A stretch of DNA of 10,033 nucleotides from Lonsdalea britannica (GTDB lineage Bacteria > Pseudomonadota > Gammaproteobacteria > Enterobacterales > Enterobacteriaceae): NCBI RefSeq assembly GCF_946477055.1, contig NZ_CAMKXG010000126.1, forward strand, positions 1 through 10,033. Reading direction: 5' to 3'. The notes beneath the pieces are model-generated. The model made no database searches. It saw only the letters and a program-made list of their open reading frames with translations, and was not told where the DNA came from. The translations under genes were made by a program, and so were the position numbers. Shown here one piece after another: positions 1 to 6,162 of the stretch. The stretch's first letter is position 1. Each line of letters opens with the position of its first letter.

Positions 1-1
1 A

Positions 2-103
2 CCGACCACCTTTGAGCAAGATCACAACACGTAGGATGGCACCTGGGTCAGACTGGTAATATTACAGGGGAAGTTAACGCTGGCGATACTCTCAGAACAC
101 GGT
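2..103 (+). pseudogene. tehB: 5' part of tehB, separated from the rest by an in-frame TAG stop
   Basis: In the same frame as the downstream methyltransferase, bases 2-103 translate to a segment reading TFEQDHNT, stop (TAG at 32-34), then DGTWVRL and QGKLTLAILSEHG. From memory, long-form TehB of Haemophilus influenzae has FQEKHNTKVGTWGKLT and KGKLKFYELTENG in the corresponding place. The two align without gaps up to the shared SDD motif at the start of the methyltransferase part. This region is therefore the N-terminal TehB/YeaR-like domain (DUF1971 family), and the TAG replaces one sense codon. The true start should lie roughly 50 bases left of the window edge. This is either a nonsense mutation or a base error in the assembly. 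The claim rests on remembered homology, but the ungapped match on both sides of the stop makes it strong. Confidence 0.72.
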
Positions 104-811
104 GTGCCCCTCTCAACGCAGAATCTCTCCCAGGACCACTCGTCCCCTTATATCGAACCACAGCAGCGCTATCGCGTCATGGAATGCTCCGACGATATAC
201 GCTGTCAACTGAGCTTCTACTGCCGTCCTGACGATTATTTCCAGAAAAAATATGGTTTGACCCGCACGCATTCTGAGGTCGTTGATGCCCTGCGTTTAAT
301 GGATAGCGGCAAGGCATTGGATCTCGGCTGCGGTCGCGGGCGTAATGCCCTTTATCTTCATCAGAAAGGCTGGGATGTCACCGCATGGGACAAAAGTCCT
401 GAAAGTATCAGCGCATTGAACCATATCATTGAGCAAGAACATCTCGGCGAGATTCGGGCCAGTGAGCATGATATTAATCTCGCCGACATTGTTGACGCCT
501 ACGACATGATTTTGTCGACCGTCGTGTTTATGTTTCTTGATCGTTCCCGCATACCGGCCATTATTCGGAATATGCAGCAACATACTGCCGACAGGGGATA
601 CAACCTGATTGTCGCAGCGATGTCGACCGAGGATTATCCCTGCCCACTGCCCTTTTCATTCACGTTTAAAGAGGAAGAGCTGCGCCGCTATTACGAAGCC
701 TGGGCCATTGTGAAATACAATGAGGATATAGGGGAGTTGCATAAAACAGATGCGGATGGAAAACGTATCAAACTGCGTTTCGCCACGTTACTCGCGCGCA
801 AACCACGTTGA
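104..811 (+). CDS. tehB: Tellurite resistance methyltransferase TehB (C-terminal part; start uncertain)
   Basis: SAM-dependent methyltransferase of the TehB family, a cytosolic enzyme that methylates tellurite or selenite and confers tellurite resistance. The SAM-binding motif I is visible as LDLGCGRGRN (about residues 73-82). It is followed by the family signatures TAWDKSPESI, ILSTVVFMFL, YNLIVAAMSTEDYPCP, RRYYEAW, KYNEDIGELHKTDADG and a C-terminal RFATLLARK, all as in E. coli TehB (197 residues). The GTG at 104 gives 235 residues and an ATG at 179 gives 210. Neither has a clear ribosome-binding site, because the original gene started further upstream and is cut by TAG at 32-34. The methyltransferase core (from about DDYFQKKYGLTRTHSEV) is complete and matches the short E. 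coli form, so an internally initiated product could be active; this is inference. No tehA partner is visible in the window. Confidence 0.85.
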   Translation: MPLSTQNLSQDHSSPYIEPQQRYRVMECSDDIRCQLSFYCRPDDYFQKKYGLTRTHSEVVDALRLMDSGKALDLGCGRGRNALYLHQKGWDVTAWDKSPESISALNHIIEQEHLGEIRASEHDINLADIVDAYDMILSTVVFMFLDRSRIPAIIRNMQQHTADRGYNLIVAAMSTEDYPCPLPFSFTFKEEELRRYYEAWAIVKYNEDIGELHKTDADGKRIKLRFATLLARKPR

Positions 812-817
812 GACACG

Positions 818-836
818 GCCGGGGACCGACCCCGGC
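818..836. terminator. GC-rich hairpin between convergent tehB and ribB
   Basis: Perfect 7-bp inverted repeat GCCGGGG/CCCCGGC with a 5-base loop, lying 6 bases after the tehB stop and 23 bases from the end of ribB. The position between convergent genes suggests a shared transcription-end structure. There is no T-run on either side, so it is not a canonical intrinsic terminator; it may act as a 3'-end-stabilising hairpin. Confidence 0.45.
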
Positions 837-859
837 ACAGAACATAAATCTAGGCGCGA

Positions 860-1513
860 TTAGCTGGCTTTCAGCTCGGTCGCTTTGCGGTAAGCCACCA
901 GATCTTCGATAGTCAGAACCGGCATATCATGCTGCTGACCGAAGGCAATGACCTCCGGCGCGCGCGCCATGGAACCGTCGTCATTAGTCAGCTCACACAG
1001 CACCCCAAACGGCTTCAGACCCGCCAGCGTCATCAAATCGACGGTCGCTTCAGTGTGACCGCCGCGAACCAGCACGCCGCCCGGCTGTGCGCGCAGAGGG
1101 AAAACGTGACCGGGACGATTCAGATCGCTGGCGCGGGCATCGTCGGCCGTCGCAGCACGCACAGTCGTCAGGCGGTCTGCAGCGGATACGCCGGTCGTCA
1201 CGCCTTCAGCCGCTTCGATTGTGACCGTAAACGCCGTTTGATAATGGCTGGAGTTGTGCTCAACCATCATCGGCAATTCCAATTTTTGTCTGCGCTCGTC
1301 AGTCAGGCACAGGCAAACAATTCCACTGCCGTGGCGAATGGTCAGCGCCATCTGCTGGACGGTCATGTGTTCGGCGGAAAAAATCATATCGCCTTCATTT
1401 TCACGATCTTCATCGTCGAGCACCATGACGCCACGCCCTTGACGCAGCGCTTCGAGCGCACGTTCAACGCGTTCAGTCGGTGTACCGTATTGAGAAAGCA
1501 AAGTCTGATTCAT
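860..1513 (-). CDS. ribB: 3,4-dihydroxy-2-butanone-4-phosphate synthase RibB
   Basis: Cytosolic enzyme converting D-ribulose 5-phosphate to formate and 3,4-dihydroxy-2-butanone 4-phosphate, which supplies the four-carbon unit for lumazine in riboflavin synthesis. The protein is 217 residues, the same as E. coli RibB. The acidic active-site loop [11 protein letters not shown] lies at residues 33-43, [10 protein letters not shown] near 58-67, the substrate-binding RPGHVFPL at 133-140 and GGHTEA with the catalytic His at 153. It is monofunctional, with no GTP cyclohydrolase II domain attached. The start MNQTLL matches the family start and is preceded by a GAGG-type ribosome-binding site. The gene stands alone and is controlled by a long leader containing an FMN riboswitch (1646-1803), so its expression should fall when FMN is plentiful. 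Confidence 0.98.
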   Translation of the reverse strand: MNQTLLSQYGTPTERVERALEALRQGRGVMVLDDEDRENEGDMIFSAEHMTVQQMALTIRHGSGIVCLCLTDERRQKLELPMMVEHNSSHYQTAFTVTIEAAEGVTTGVSAADRLTTVRAATADDARASDLNRPGHVFPLRAQPGGVLVRGGHTEATVDLMTLAGLKPFGVLCELTNDDGSMARAPEVIAFGQQHDMPVLTIEDLVAYRKATELKAS

Positions 1514-1603
1514 GGTAAAAAACCCTCACTATTTTCTATGGATTACCAGAATCAGGGCTAACTTGAGGAGTGGCATCGAAGGCATGGAAATACGATCAAT
1601 GCT

Positions 1604-1645
1604 AAAAAAATAACGCGGGCAGGCTCAGCCTGACGGATACCGTTA
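1604..1645 (-). terminator. Intrinsic terminator in the ribB leader (riboswitch expression platform)
   Basis: Read on the minus strand just after the riboswitch aptamer, AGTAACG (1639-1645) pairs with CGTTATT (1608-1614). This stem encloses an inner CAGGC/GCCTG stem-loop and is followed by a T-run (1604-1610). A related GTAACG...CGTTAT arrangement occurs in the E. coli ribB leader as I recall it. The likely role is premature termination of ribB transcription when FMN is bound; the aborted leader RNA would correspond to the E. coli SroG-type transcript. The mechanism is inferred from the family, while the hairpin and T-run are seen directly. Confidence 0.7.
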
Positions 1646-1803
1646 CTCTCTCCCATCCGGACTTTAACCGTCGGCCCCGGAATTTCACCGGATCTGCTGA
1701 CCTCAAACCCAATATGACAGTCTGAGCGCTCGCGGGCTTCCAACCTCATACGTGGTATGGACTGGTTTACCGCCGGTGGGGAATTACGCCCCGCCCTGAG
1801 AAT
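1646..1803 (-). promoter_or_regulatory. FMN riboswitch (RFN element) of ribB
   Basis: On the minus strand the conserved RFN blocks occur in order: CAGGGCGGGG then AATTCCCCACCGGCGGT, AGCCCGCGAGCG, the GGTCAGCAGATCCGGTG segment, AATTCCGG with GCCGACGGTTAAAGTCC, and the closing GGATGGGAGAG. The spacing is typical of the six-helix FMN aptamer. The variable arm (about 1735-1765) holds a short stem with CATACCACGTATG. It senses FMN and controls ribB, whose start codon lies about 130 bases further downstream. Confidence 0.96.
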
Positions 1804-1813
1804 AAGCGGGTTT

Positions 1814-1842
1814 ACTATAACGCTAACGATTTTGCAGGGCAA
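1814..1842 (-). promoter_or_regulatory. Sigma70-like promoter of ribB
   Basis: On the minus strand a -35 box TTGCCC (1837-1842) and a -10 box TATAGT (1814-1819) are separated by exactly 17 bases. Transcription would begin near 1807, a few bases before the first riboswitch helix, which is where an FMN-riboswitch transcript should start. The element match is good; the start site itself is inferred. Confidence 0.65.
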
Positions 1843-1969
1843 CGGGTATAAGGGCTCTCATGAGCAATAACCGCTGCGCTGGCGCAGTTTAGGTTTATAC
1901 AATGCCTGGCAGGCATTACACTTAGCTATCAACAGCACTCTTTCCGTCTAACCCATCAGGAAAATCATC

Positions 1970-2263
1970 ATGATTGACCCTAAAAAGATAGAGCAAATCG
2001 CCCGTCAGATGCACGAATCCATGCCCAAAGGAATTCGCGAACTTGGCGAGGATATGGAGAAAAAGATCCGTCAGGTTCTGCAATCGCAGCTATCCCGTCT
2101 GGATCTTGTCAACCGGGAAGAATTTGACGTGCAGACACAGGTTCTGCTGCGCACGCGTGAAAAGCTGACGCGACTGGAACAACGACTGGACGAACTGGAA
2201 GCCAAATCAGCATCGACCGTAGAGCCCAAAGCAGAGCCGCCGGTCGCACAAGGTCAAGAATAG
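1970..2263 (+). CDS. ubiK: Ubiquinone biosynthesis accessory factor UbiK (YqiC)
   Basis: Small 97-residue protein nearly identical over its first two thirds to E. coli YqiC/UbiK ([38 protein letters not shown]). UbiK is an accessory factor for aerobic coenzyme Q8 synthesis that binds UbiJ and palmitoleate, and it belongs to the membrane-fusogenic BMFP family. The N-terminal amphipathic helix is followed by a heptad-like coiled coil (about residues 52-80, with [14 protein letters not shown]) that supports trimer formation. The C-terminal tail is short, Pro/Glu-rich and not conserved. The start ATG has an AGGAAAA ribosome-binding site 5-10 bases upstream. It is divergent from ribB, as in E. coli, and convergent with zipA, where a shared terminator closes both. 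Confidence 0.96.
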   Translation: MIDPKKIEQIARQMHESMPKGIRELGEDMEKKIRQVLQSQLSRLDLVNREEFDVQTQVLLRTREKLTRLEQRLDELEAKSASTVEPKAEPPVAQGQE

Positions 2264-2358
2264 TCGTTCGCCACCCCAGCCAGCAAAAGCAAAGTGGGCT
2301 TTCATGGTTCCCATGTAACAACGGGTTGTCATGCGACCCAAGCCAATCAGGCGCAAAG

Positions 2359-2386
2359 AAAAAGCCTCCGCAAGCGGAGGCTTTTT
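2359..2386. terminator. Strong bidirectional terminator between ubiK and zipA
   Basis: A perfect inverted repeat has AAAAAGCCTCCGC (2359-2371) facing GCGGAGGCTTTTT (2374-2386). The practical loop is CAAG. A-run and T-run on opposite sides make it an intrinsic terminator in both directions, serving ubiK (plus) and zipA (minus). Confidence 0.92.
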
Positions 2387-2423
2387 ACTGTGTATCTTTA
2401 GCAAACACGGCAGTGCTAAACCG

Positions 2424-3326
2424 TTAGTTGAGCACTTCGCGGATACGTGATTTATACACCTCAACCTTCTGTGGCGTCATCATCCGACGCTCATCGTCGA
2501 GCACCACGCCACCAACATCGTCCGCGATACGCTGCGCTGATTGCAGCATCAGTTTGAAGTTCTGACTGGCGTCACCATAAGACGGCACCATCATGAAGAT
2601 GGAGACACCCGGTGTCGAAAACTCTGACATATCGTCAGGATTGAAAGAACCCGGTTTGACCATGTTGGCCAAGCTGAACAGCACCGGTCCGCCGCCAGCT
2701 GGATTAACGTGGCGATGGAAAATATTCATCTCACCAAACTGGAAACCCGACTGAAGAACGCTTTGCAACAGCAACTCGCCGCCGATAACGCCGCCCTGAT
2801 GCGCAGCGACATGAACCACCAGAACCGCTTCTTTAGCCGCTGGCGCGTCGTTGACAGGAGCGGACGCTTCTTGCTCTTCCTGCAGGCTGGCCATTTTGGC
2901 TTCACGCTCTGCCACCGTTTCCGAATCGGAATGCGTGTCTGCCGCCAGTTCGCGCTCGGCCGCATCGATTCGCGACGGTTCCGCAGAATCCGTTTCACCC
3001 AATAGCGGATCGTAATTGGCTGAAGCAGACTCAGGTTCATGAGACGTCAACGGAGGCTCGTCCACCGCGCGCCCTTGAGCACTCGCTGTCGGACGAGGCG
3101 CAGGAGGCGCGCTTTGAGGATGCACGGGCTTAACCCGCACTTCTCCAACACCTTCATCCAGCGTTTCGAAAGGCGTTTCGTCCGGATCCTGCTTCAAACG
3201 CTTCACAGGACGATCGCGAAAAAGGGACGAACGCTCTTTACGGCTGGTCCACAAGCCGTGCAGCAGCAGTGCTATAATAGCGATCGCGCCAACAACGATT
3301 AATATCAGACGCAAGTCCTGCATCAT
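2424..3326 (-). CDS. zipA: Cell division protein ZipA
   Basis: Essential division protein in gammaproteobacteria that anchors FtsZ polymers to the inner membrane and stabilises the Z ring. It is 300 residues (E. coli 328). The N-terminus [20 protein letters not shown] is the characteristic membrane anchor (about residues 5-26), followed by a basic segment ([18 protein letters not shown]). A long low-complexity linker follows (about 40-165). Here it is rich in Ala, Glu and Ser rather than the Pro/Gln repeats of E. coli. The C-terminal FtsZ-binding domain (about 167-300) shows [77 protein letters not shown] and RRMMTPQK. The start follows the family MMQD start. It is divergent from cysZ as in E. 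coli, but no ligA follows it: the gene ends at a terminator shared with ubiK. Confidence 0.97.
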   Translation of the reverse strand: MMQDLRLILIVVGAIAIIALLLHGLWTSRKERSSLFRDRPVKRLKQDPDETPFETLDEGVGEVRVKPVHPQSAPPAPRPTASAQGRAVDEPPLTSHEPESASANYDPLLGETDSAEPSRIDAAERELAADTHSDSETVAEREAKMASLQEEQEASAPVNDAPAAKEAVLVVHVAAHQGGVIGGELLLQSVLQSGFQFGEMNIFHRHVNPAGGGPVLFSLANMVKPGSFNPDDMSEFSTPGVSIFMMVPSYGDASQNFKLMLQSAQRIADDVGGVVLDDERRMMTPQKVEVYKSRIREVLN

Positions 3327-3380
3327 TGCTATCCCAGTTATTCCAATACATTGCCACTATGGCATATACATATATCACTA

Positions 3381-3409
3381 ACTGTATTTGCCCGTGTACA
3401 CAAGTGCAA
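3381..3409 (-). promoter_or_regulatory. Candidate zipA promoter
   Basis: On the minus strand TTGCAC (3404-3409) and TACAGT (3381-3386) are separated by 17 bases, 55 bases upstream of the zipA start. Both boxes match the sigma70 consensus at four positions. Plausible but unproven. Confidence 0.35.
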
Positions 3410-3546
3410 GTCTGGCCGACAGTTTATGACAATAAAGATGGGAAGTGCGCACTTTTTTGCTGTTTTTTCATGCAAAAACGGGCTAGCCAGCACAATATCG
3501 TCCCGATATGATGCCGCCATCTTCAAAGAACAATGAGACCAAGAGT

Positions 3547-4317
3547 ATGCCTTACGCCCAAGAACACCAGAACCTTCGCAGCGGTTTCCACTATTTCGTG
3601 AGAGGCTGGCAGCTGCTCTCATTGCCGGGAATCCGTCGATTCGTGGTCTTGCCGATGCTGGTCAATATCTTGCTGATGGGCGGCGCCTTCTGGTGGTTGT
3701 TCCAGCAATTAAACAGCTGGATTCCTCAATTGATGAGCCATATCCCTAACTGGTTGCAGTGGCTGAGCTACTTACTTTGGCCTGTGGCGGTTATTTCCAT
3801 CCTGTTGGTCTTTGGCTACTTTTTTAGCACGGTGACTAACTTTATCGCCGCGCCGTTTAACGGTCTGCTGGCGGAACAGTTGGAAGCCAGGCTAACCGGC
3901 GTCGCGCTACCGGATAGCGGCATCTGGGGCATCGCTAAAGACACCCCGCGCATCATGCGACGTGAAGTACAGAAACTTGGCTATTATTTACCGCGAGCAC
4001 TGGTGCTGTTTTTACTCTATTTCGTACCGGGCATCGGTCAGACGGTAGCGCCTATCCTCTGGTTTATCTTCAGCGCCTGGATGCTGGCAGTGCAATATTG
4101 CGATTACCCGTTCGATAACCATAAGGTCAGCTTCCCCGTCATGCGCCAGACTCTGCGGCAGCACAAAATCAGCAATCTGCAGTTCGGCGCGCTGGTTAAC
4201 CTATGCACAATCGTCCCAGTGCTGAACCTAATCATCATGCCCGTCGCCGTATGCGGCGCAACGGCGCTATGGGTGGATCGGTACCAGCATCTATCCAACG
4301 TGTTGAATGCAAAATAA
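3547..4317 (+). CDS. cysZ: Sulfate transporter CysZ
   Basis: Inner-membrane protein that imports sulfate for cysteine synthesis (CysZ/EI24 family). With the ATG at 3547 it has 256 residues, against 253 in E. coli. The in-frame ATG pair at 3508/3511 would add 13 residues with no family counterpart, so 3547 is preferred. Conserved blocks include [36 protein letters not shown] (first membrane segment), [25 protein letters not shown] (second), [57 protein letters not shown] and [17 protein letters not shown]. It lies 146 bases upstream of cysK and divergent from zipA, the standard enterobacterial arrangement. Sulfur control through CysB is expected from the family, but I cannot identify a CysB site. 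Confidence 0.94.
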   Translation: MPYAQEHQNLRSGFHYFVRGWQLLSLPGIRRFVVLPMLVNILLMGGAFWWLFQQLNSWIPQLMSHIPNWLQWLSYLLWPVAVISILLVFGYFFSTVTNFIAAPFNGLLAEQLEARLTGVALPDSGIWGIAKDTPRIMRREVQKLGYYLPRALVLFLLYFVPGIGQTVAPILWFIFSAWMLAVQYCDYPFDNHKVSFPVMRQTLRQHKISNLQFGALVNLCTIVPVLNLIIMPVAVCGATALWVDRYQHLSNVLNAK

Positions 4318-4389
4318 ACCACGCTGACTTACGACAGGAAATGATGAAAATATATTTCCTAAGAACATAACGATATAGCGATTGCTTAC

Positions 4390-4417
4390 TTCACTGGCTA
4401 CGTCGAAAAGGTATTCT
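4390..4417 (+). promoter_or_regulatory. Candidate cysK promoter
   Basis: TTCACT (4390-4395) and TATTCT (4412-4417) are separated by 16 bases and lie about 47 bases before the cysK start. Each matches the sigma70 consensus at four of six positions, which suits an activator-dependent promoter (CysB in E. coli). The regulator is inferred from the family. Confidence 0.35.
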
Positions 4418-4463
4418 CTCTAGCGTTCACAAAAATTACATACAGCTATTTAAAGGACGGGCT

Positions 4464-5432
4464 ATGAGCAAGATCTACGAAGACAATTCTTTCACAATCG
4501 GCCATACGCCGCTGGTTCGGCTGAACCGCATTGGTAATGGACGCATCCTCGCCAAGGTGGAGTCTCGCAACCCTAGTTTCAGTGTTAAATGCCGTATCGG
4601 TTCCAACCTGATTTGGGATGCGGAAAAACGCGGCGTTCTGAAGCCCGGCGTAGAACTGGTCGAACCGACCAGCGGCAACACCGGTATCGCTCTGGCTTAC
4701 GTGGCCGCCGCCCGTGGTTACAAATTAACGCTGACCATGCCTGAAACCATGAGCATCGAGCGCCGCAAGCTGTTGAAAGCGTTAGGCGCCAATCTGGTAC
4801 TAACCGAAGGTGCGAAAGGCATGAAAGGCGCGATCGCCAAAGCCGAAGAAATCGTCGCCAGCGATCCTCAACGCTATTTGCTGCTGCAGCAGTTCAGTAA
4901 CCCCGCGAACCCGGAAATCCATGAAAAAACAACCGGGCCGGAAATCTGGGAAGACACAGACGGCGAAGTCGATGTTTTCATCGCGGGCGTGGGCACAGGC
5001 GGTACGTTGACCGGTGTCAGCCGCTACATTAAAAACACCCAGGGCAAAGCGATTACGACTGTCGCGGTGGAACCCATCGACTCACCCGTCATTACTCAGG
5101 CTCTCGCGGGCGAAGAAATCAAGCCGGGTCCCCACAAGATTCAGGGGATTGGCGCAGGTTTTATCCCAGACAACCTGGATCTCAAACTCGTCGACCGCGT
5201 AGAACGGATTAGCAATGAAGACGCCATCAGTACCGCACGTCGTCTGATGGAAGAAGAAGGCATTTTGGCGGGAATTTCATCTGGCGCAGCCGTGGCTGCA
5301 GCACTTAACCTGCTGAAAGAGGACGCCTTTAAAGACAAAAACATCGTGGTCATTTTGCCCTCGTCCGGCGAGCGTTATCTGAGTACCGCTTTGTTCGCCG
5401 ATCTGTTCACCGAGCAAGAGCTTCAGCAGTAA
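4464..5432 (+). CDS. cysK: Cysteine synthase A (O-acetylserine sulfhydrylase) CysK
   Basis: PLP enzyme making L-cysteine from O-acetylserine and sulfide, the last step of assimilatory cysteine synthesis, in the cytosol. It has 322 residues, one fewer than E. coli. The PLP-binding lysine is K42 in NPSFSVKCR. The substrate loop TSGNTG lies at 69-74, the phosphate-binding GTGGT at 177-181 and SSGAA in the C-terminal part. In E. coli, CysK also binds the CysE C-terminus and serves as a partner for some CDI toxins. The start has an AAAGGA ribosome-binding site (4452-4457) six bases upstream. Own promoter and own terminator indicate a monocistronic unit next to cysZ. No changes at catalytic positions were seen. 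Confidence 0.98.
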   Translation: MSKIYEDNSFTIGHTPLVRLNRIGNGRILAKVESRNPSFSVKCRIGSNLIWDAEKRGVLKPGVELVEPTSGNTGIALAYVAAARGYKLTLTMPETMSIERRKLLKALGANLVLTEGAKGMKGAIAKAEEIVASDPQRYLLLQQFSNPANPEIHEKTTGPEIWEDTDGEVDVFIAGVGTGGTLTGVSRYIKNTQGKAITTVAVEPIDSPVITQALAGEEIKPGPHKIQGIGAGFIPDNLDLKLVDRVERISNEDAISTARRLMEEEGILAGISSGAAVAAALNLLKEDAFKDKNIVVILPSSGERYLSTALFADLFTEQELQQ

Positions 5433-5466
5433 CGAACTGGCCTCGGATAAGTAATCGGCATGTTAC

Positions 5467-5493
5467 AAAAAGCACTCTTCGGGGTGCTTTTTT
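5467..5493 (+). terminator. Intrinsic terminator of cysK with UUCG tetraloop
   Basis: AAAAAGCACTC pairs with GGGTGCTTTTTT around the stable C(UUCG)G tetraloop (loop 5478-5481), with a T-run directly after. It lies 34 bases after the cysK stop and separates it from ptsHI-crr. Confidence 0.92.
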
Positions 5494-5856
5494 GTGGGCC
5501 ACGTCAAAGTTTGTAAGTATGGTGGATTGCATTTCCAGCCTAGGTTTAGTATTTAACCGGACAATTATTTTGATGCGTGAAATTAATATCCGTCTACACC
5601 CCTGAAAATTTCATGATTGAGCTCAACGCGAGTCGAGTCGCCAAAAGGTATTCTGGTTCACCTGTGTGACAATGGTTGAAACTCTTAGGGTGGTTTACTG
5701 ATATTGTATCAAGGCAATGTTTATGCGTTCCTTGCCGCATCCCGGCCTGCCCCTGTAACATGCGCAGGGAGTTAACCAAACAGGCTAAAGTTCAGTCGAT
5801 AAACTAGACTTTAGTTCCACAACATTTATCTAATCCAATAAGTTGGGGAAAACCGA
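5494..5856 (+). promoter_or_regulatory. Regulatory leader region of ptsH-ptsI-crr
   Basis: A gene-free stretch of about 360 bases. The clearest element is at 5665-5709: a CRP-like half site TGTGA followed six bases later by TTGAA (5665-5680). This overlaps a -35 box TTGAAA (5676-5681), with a weak -10 GATATT (5700-5705) 18 bases on. The CRP centre would sit about 40 bases before the start point, a class II arrangement. TGAAACTCTTA (5677-5687) also resembles a Cra/FruR site. CRP and Cra control of ptsHI is known in E. coli; the site calls here are by eye. Further down, CTAAAGT (5785-5791) and ACTTTAG (5808-5814) form a dyad flanking a GATAAA box, a possible second promoter. The leader ends in GGGGAAAA before the ptsH start. 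Confidence 0.5.
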
Positions 5857-6114
5857 ATGTTCCAGCAAGAAGTAACTATTACCGCGCCGAATGGCCTCCA
5901 CACCCGTCCCGCCGCTCAGTTTGTTAAAGAAGCTAAAGGCTTCGTTTCTGACATCACTGTCAACTCCAACGGTAAAAGCGCCAGTGCTAAGAGCCTGTTC
6001 AAATTGCAGACCCTCGGCTTGACTCAGGGCACAGTGGTCACGATCTCCGCTGAAGGTGAAGACGAGCAGAAAGCCGTTGAACATCTGGTTAAACTGATGG
6101 CTGAGCTTGAGTAA
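5857..6114 (+). CDS. ptsH: Phosphocarrier protein HPr (PtsH)
   Basis: HPr, the small cytosolic phosphocarrier of the PTS, accepts phosphate from Enzyme I and passes it to sugar-specific EIIA domains. It has 85 residues, identical in length to E. coli. The phosphorylated residue is His15 in NGLHTRPA. The regulatory-site region [12 protein letters not shown] contains Ser46, which is not phosphorylated in enterobacteria because they lack an HPr kinase of the Gram-positive type. The start is preceded by a GGGG-type ribosome-binding site. First gene of the ptsH-ptsI-crr operon, 48 bases before ptsI. Confidence 0.99.
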   Translation: MFQQEVTITAPNGLHTRPAAQFVKEAKGFVSDITVNSNGKSASAKSLFKLQTLGLTQGTVVTISAEGEDEQKAVEHLVKLMAELE

Positions 6115-6162
6115 CAGTAGCCGGTCTCTTTAGTGCACATCAGTATTAAGTAAGGTAGGGTT

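Noticed and set aside
929..1561. A 210-codon open frame on the plus strand opposite ribB and its leader
   Set aside because: It is the complementary shadow of ribB, has no ribosome-binding site or family resemblance, and runs into the ribB leader.
1558..1842. A 94-codon open frame on the minus strand in the ribB leader
   Set aside because: It spans the FMN riboswitch, whose structure explains the sequence conservation; the peptide resembles nothing.
2207..2464. Possible ligA remnant downstream of zipA on the minus strand
   Set aside because: The translated frame shows none of the ligase N-terminal motifs; it is intergenic and terminator sequence.
3508..3546. Upstream start for cysZ at the ATG pair 3508/3511
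   Set aside because: It would add 13 residues without a counterpart in the family and overlaps a dyad; the ATG at 3547 gives the normal length.
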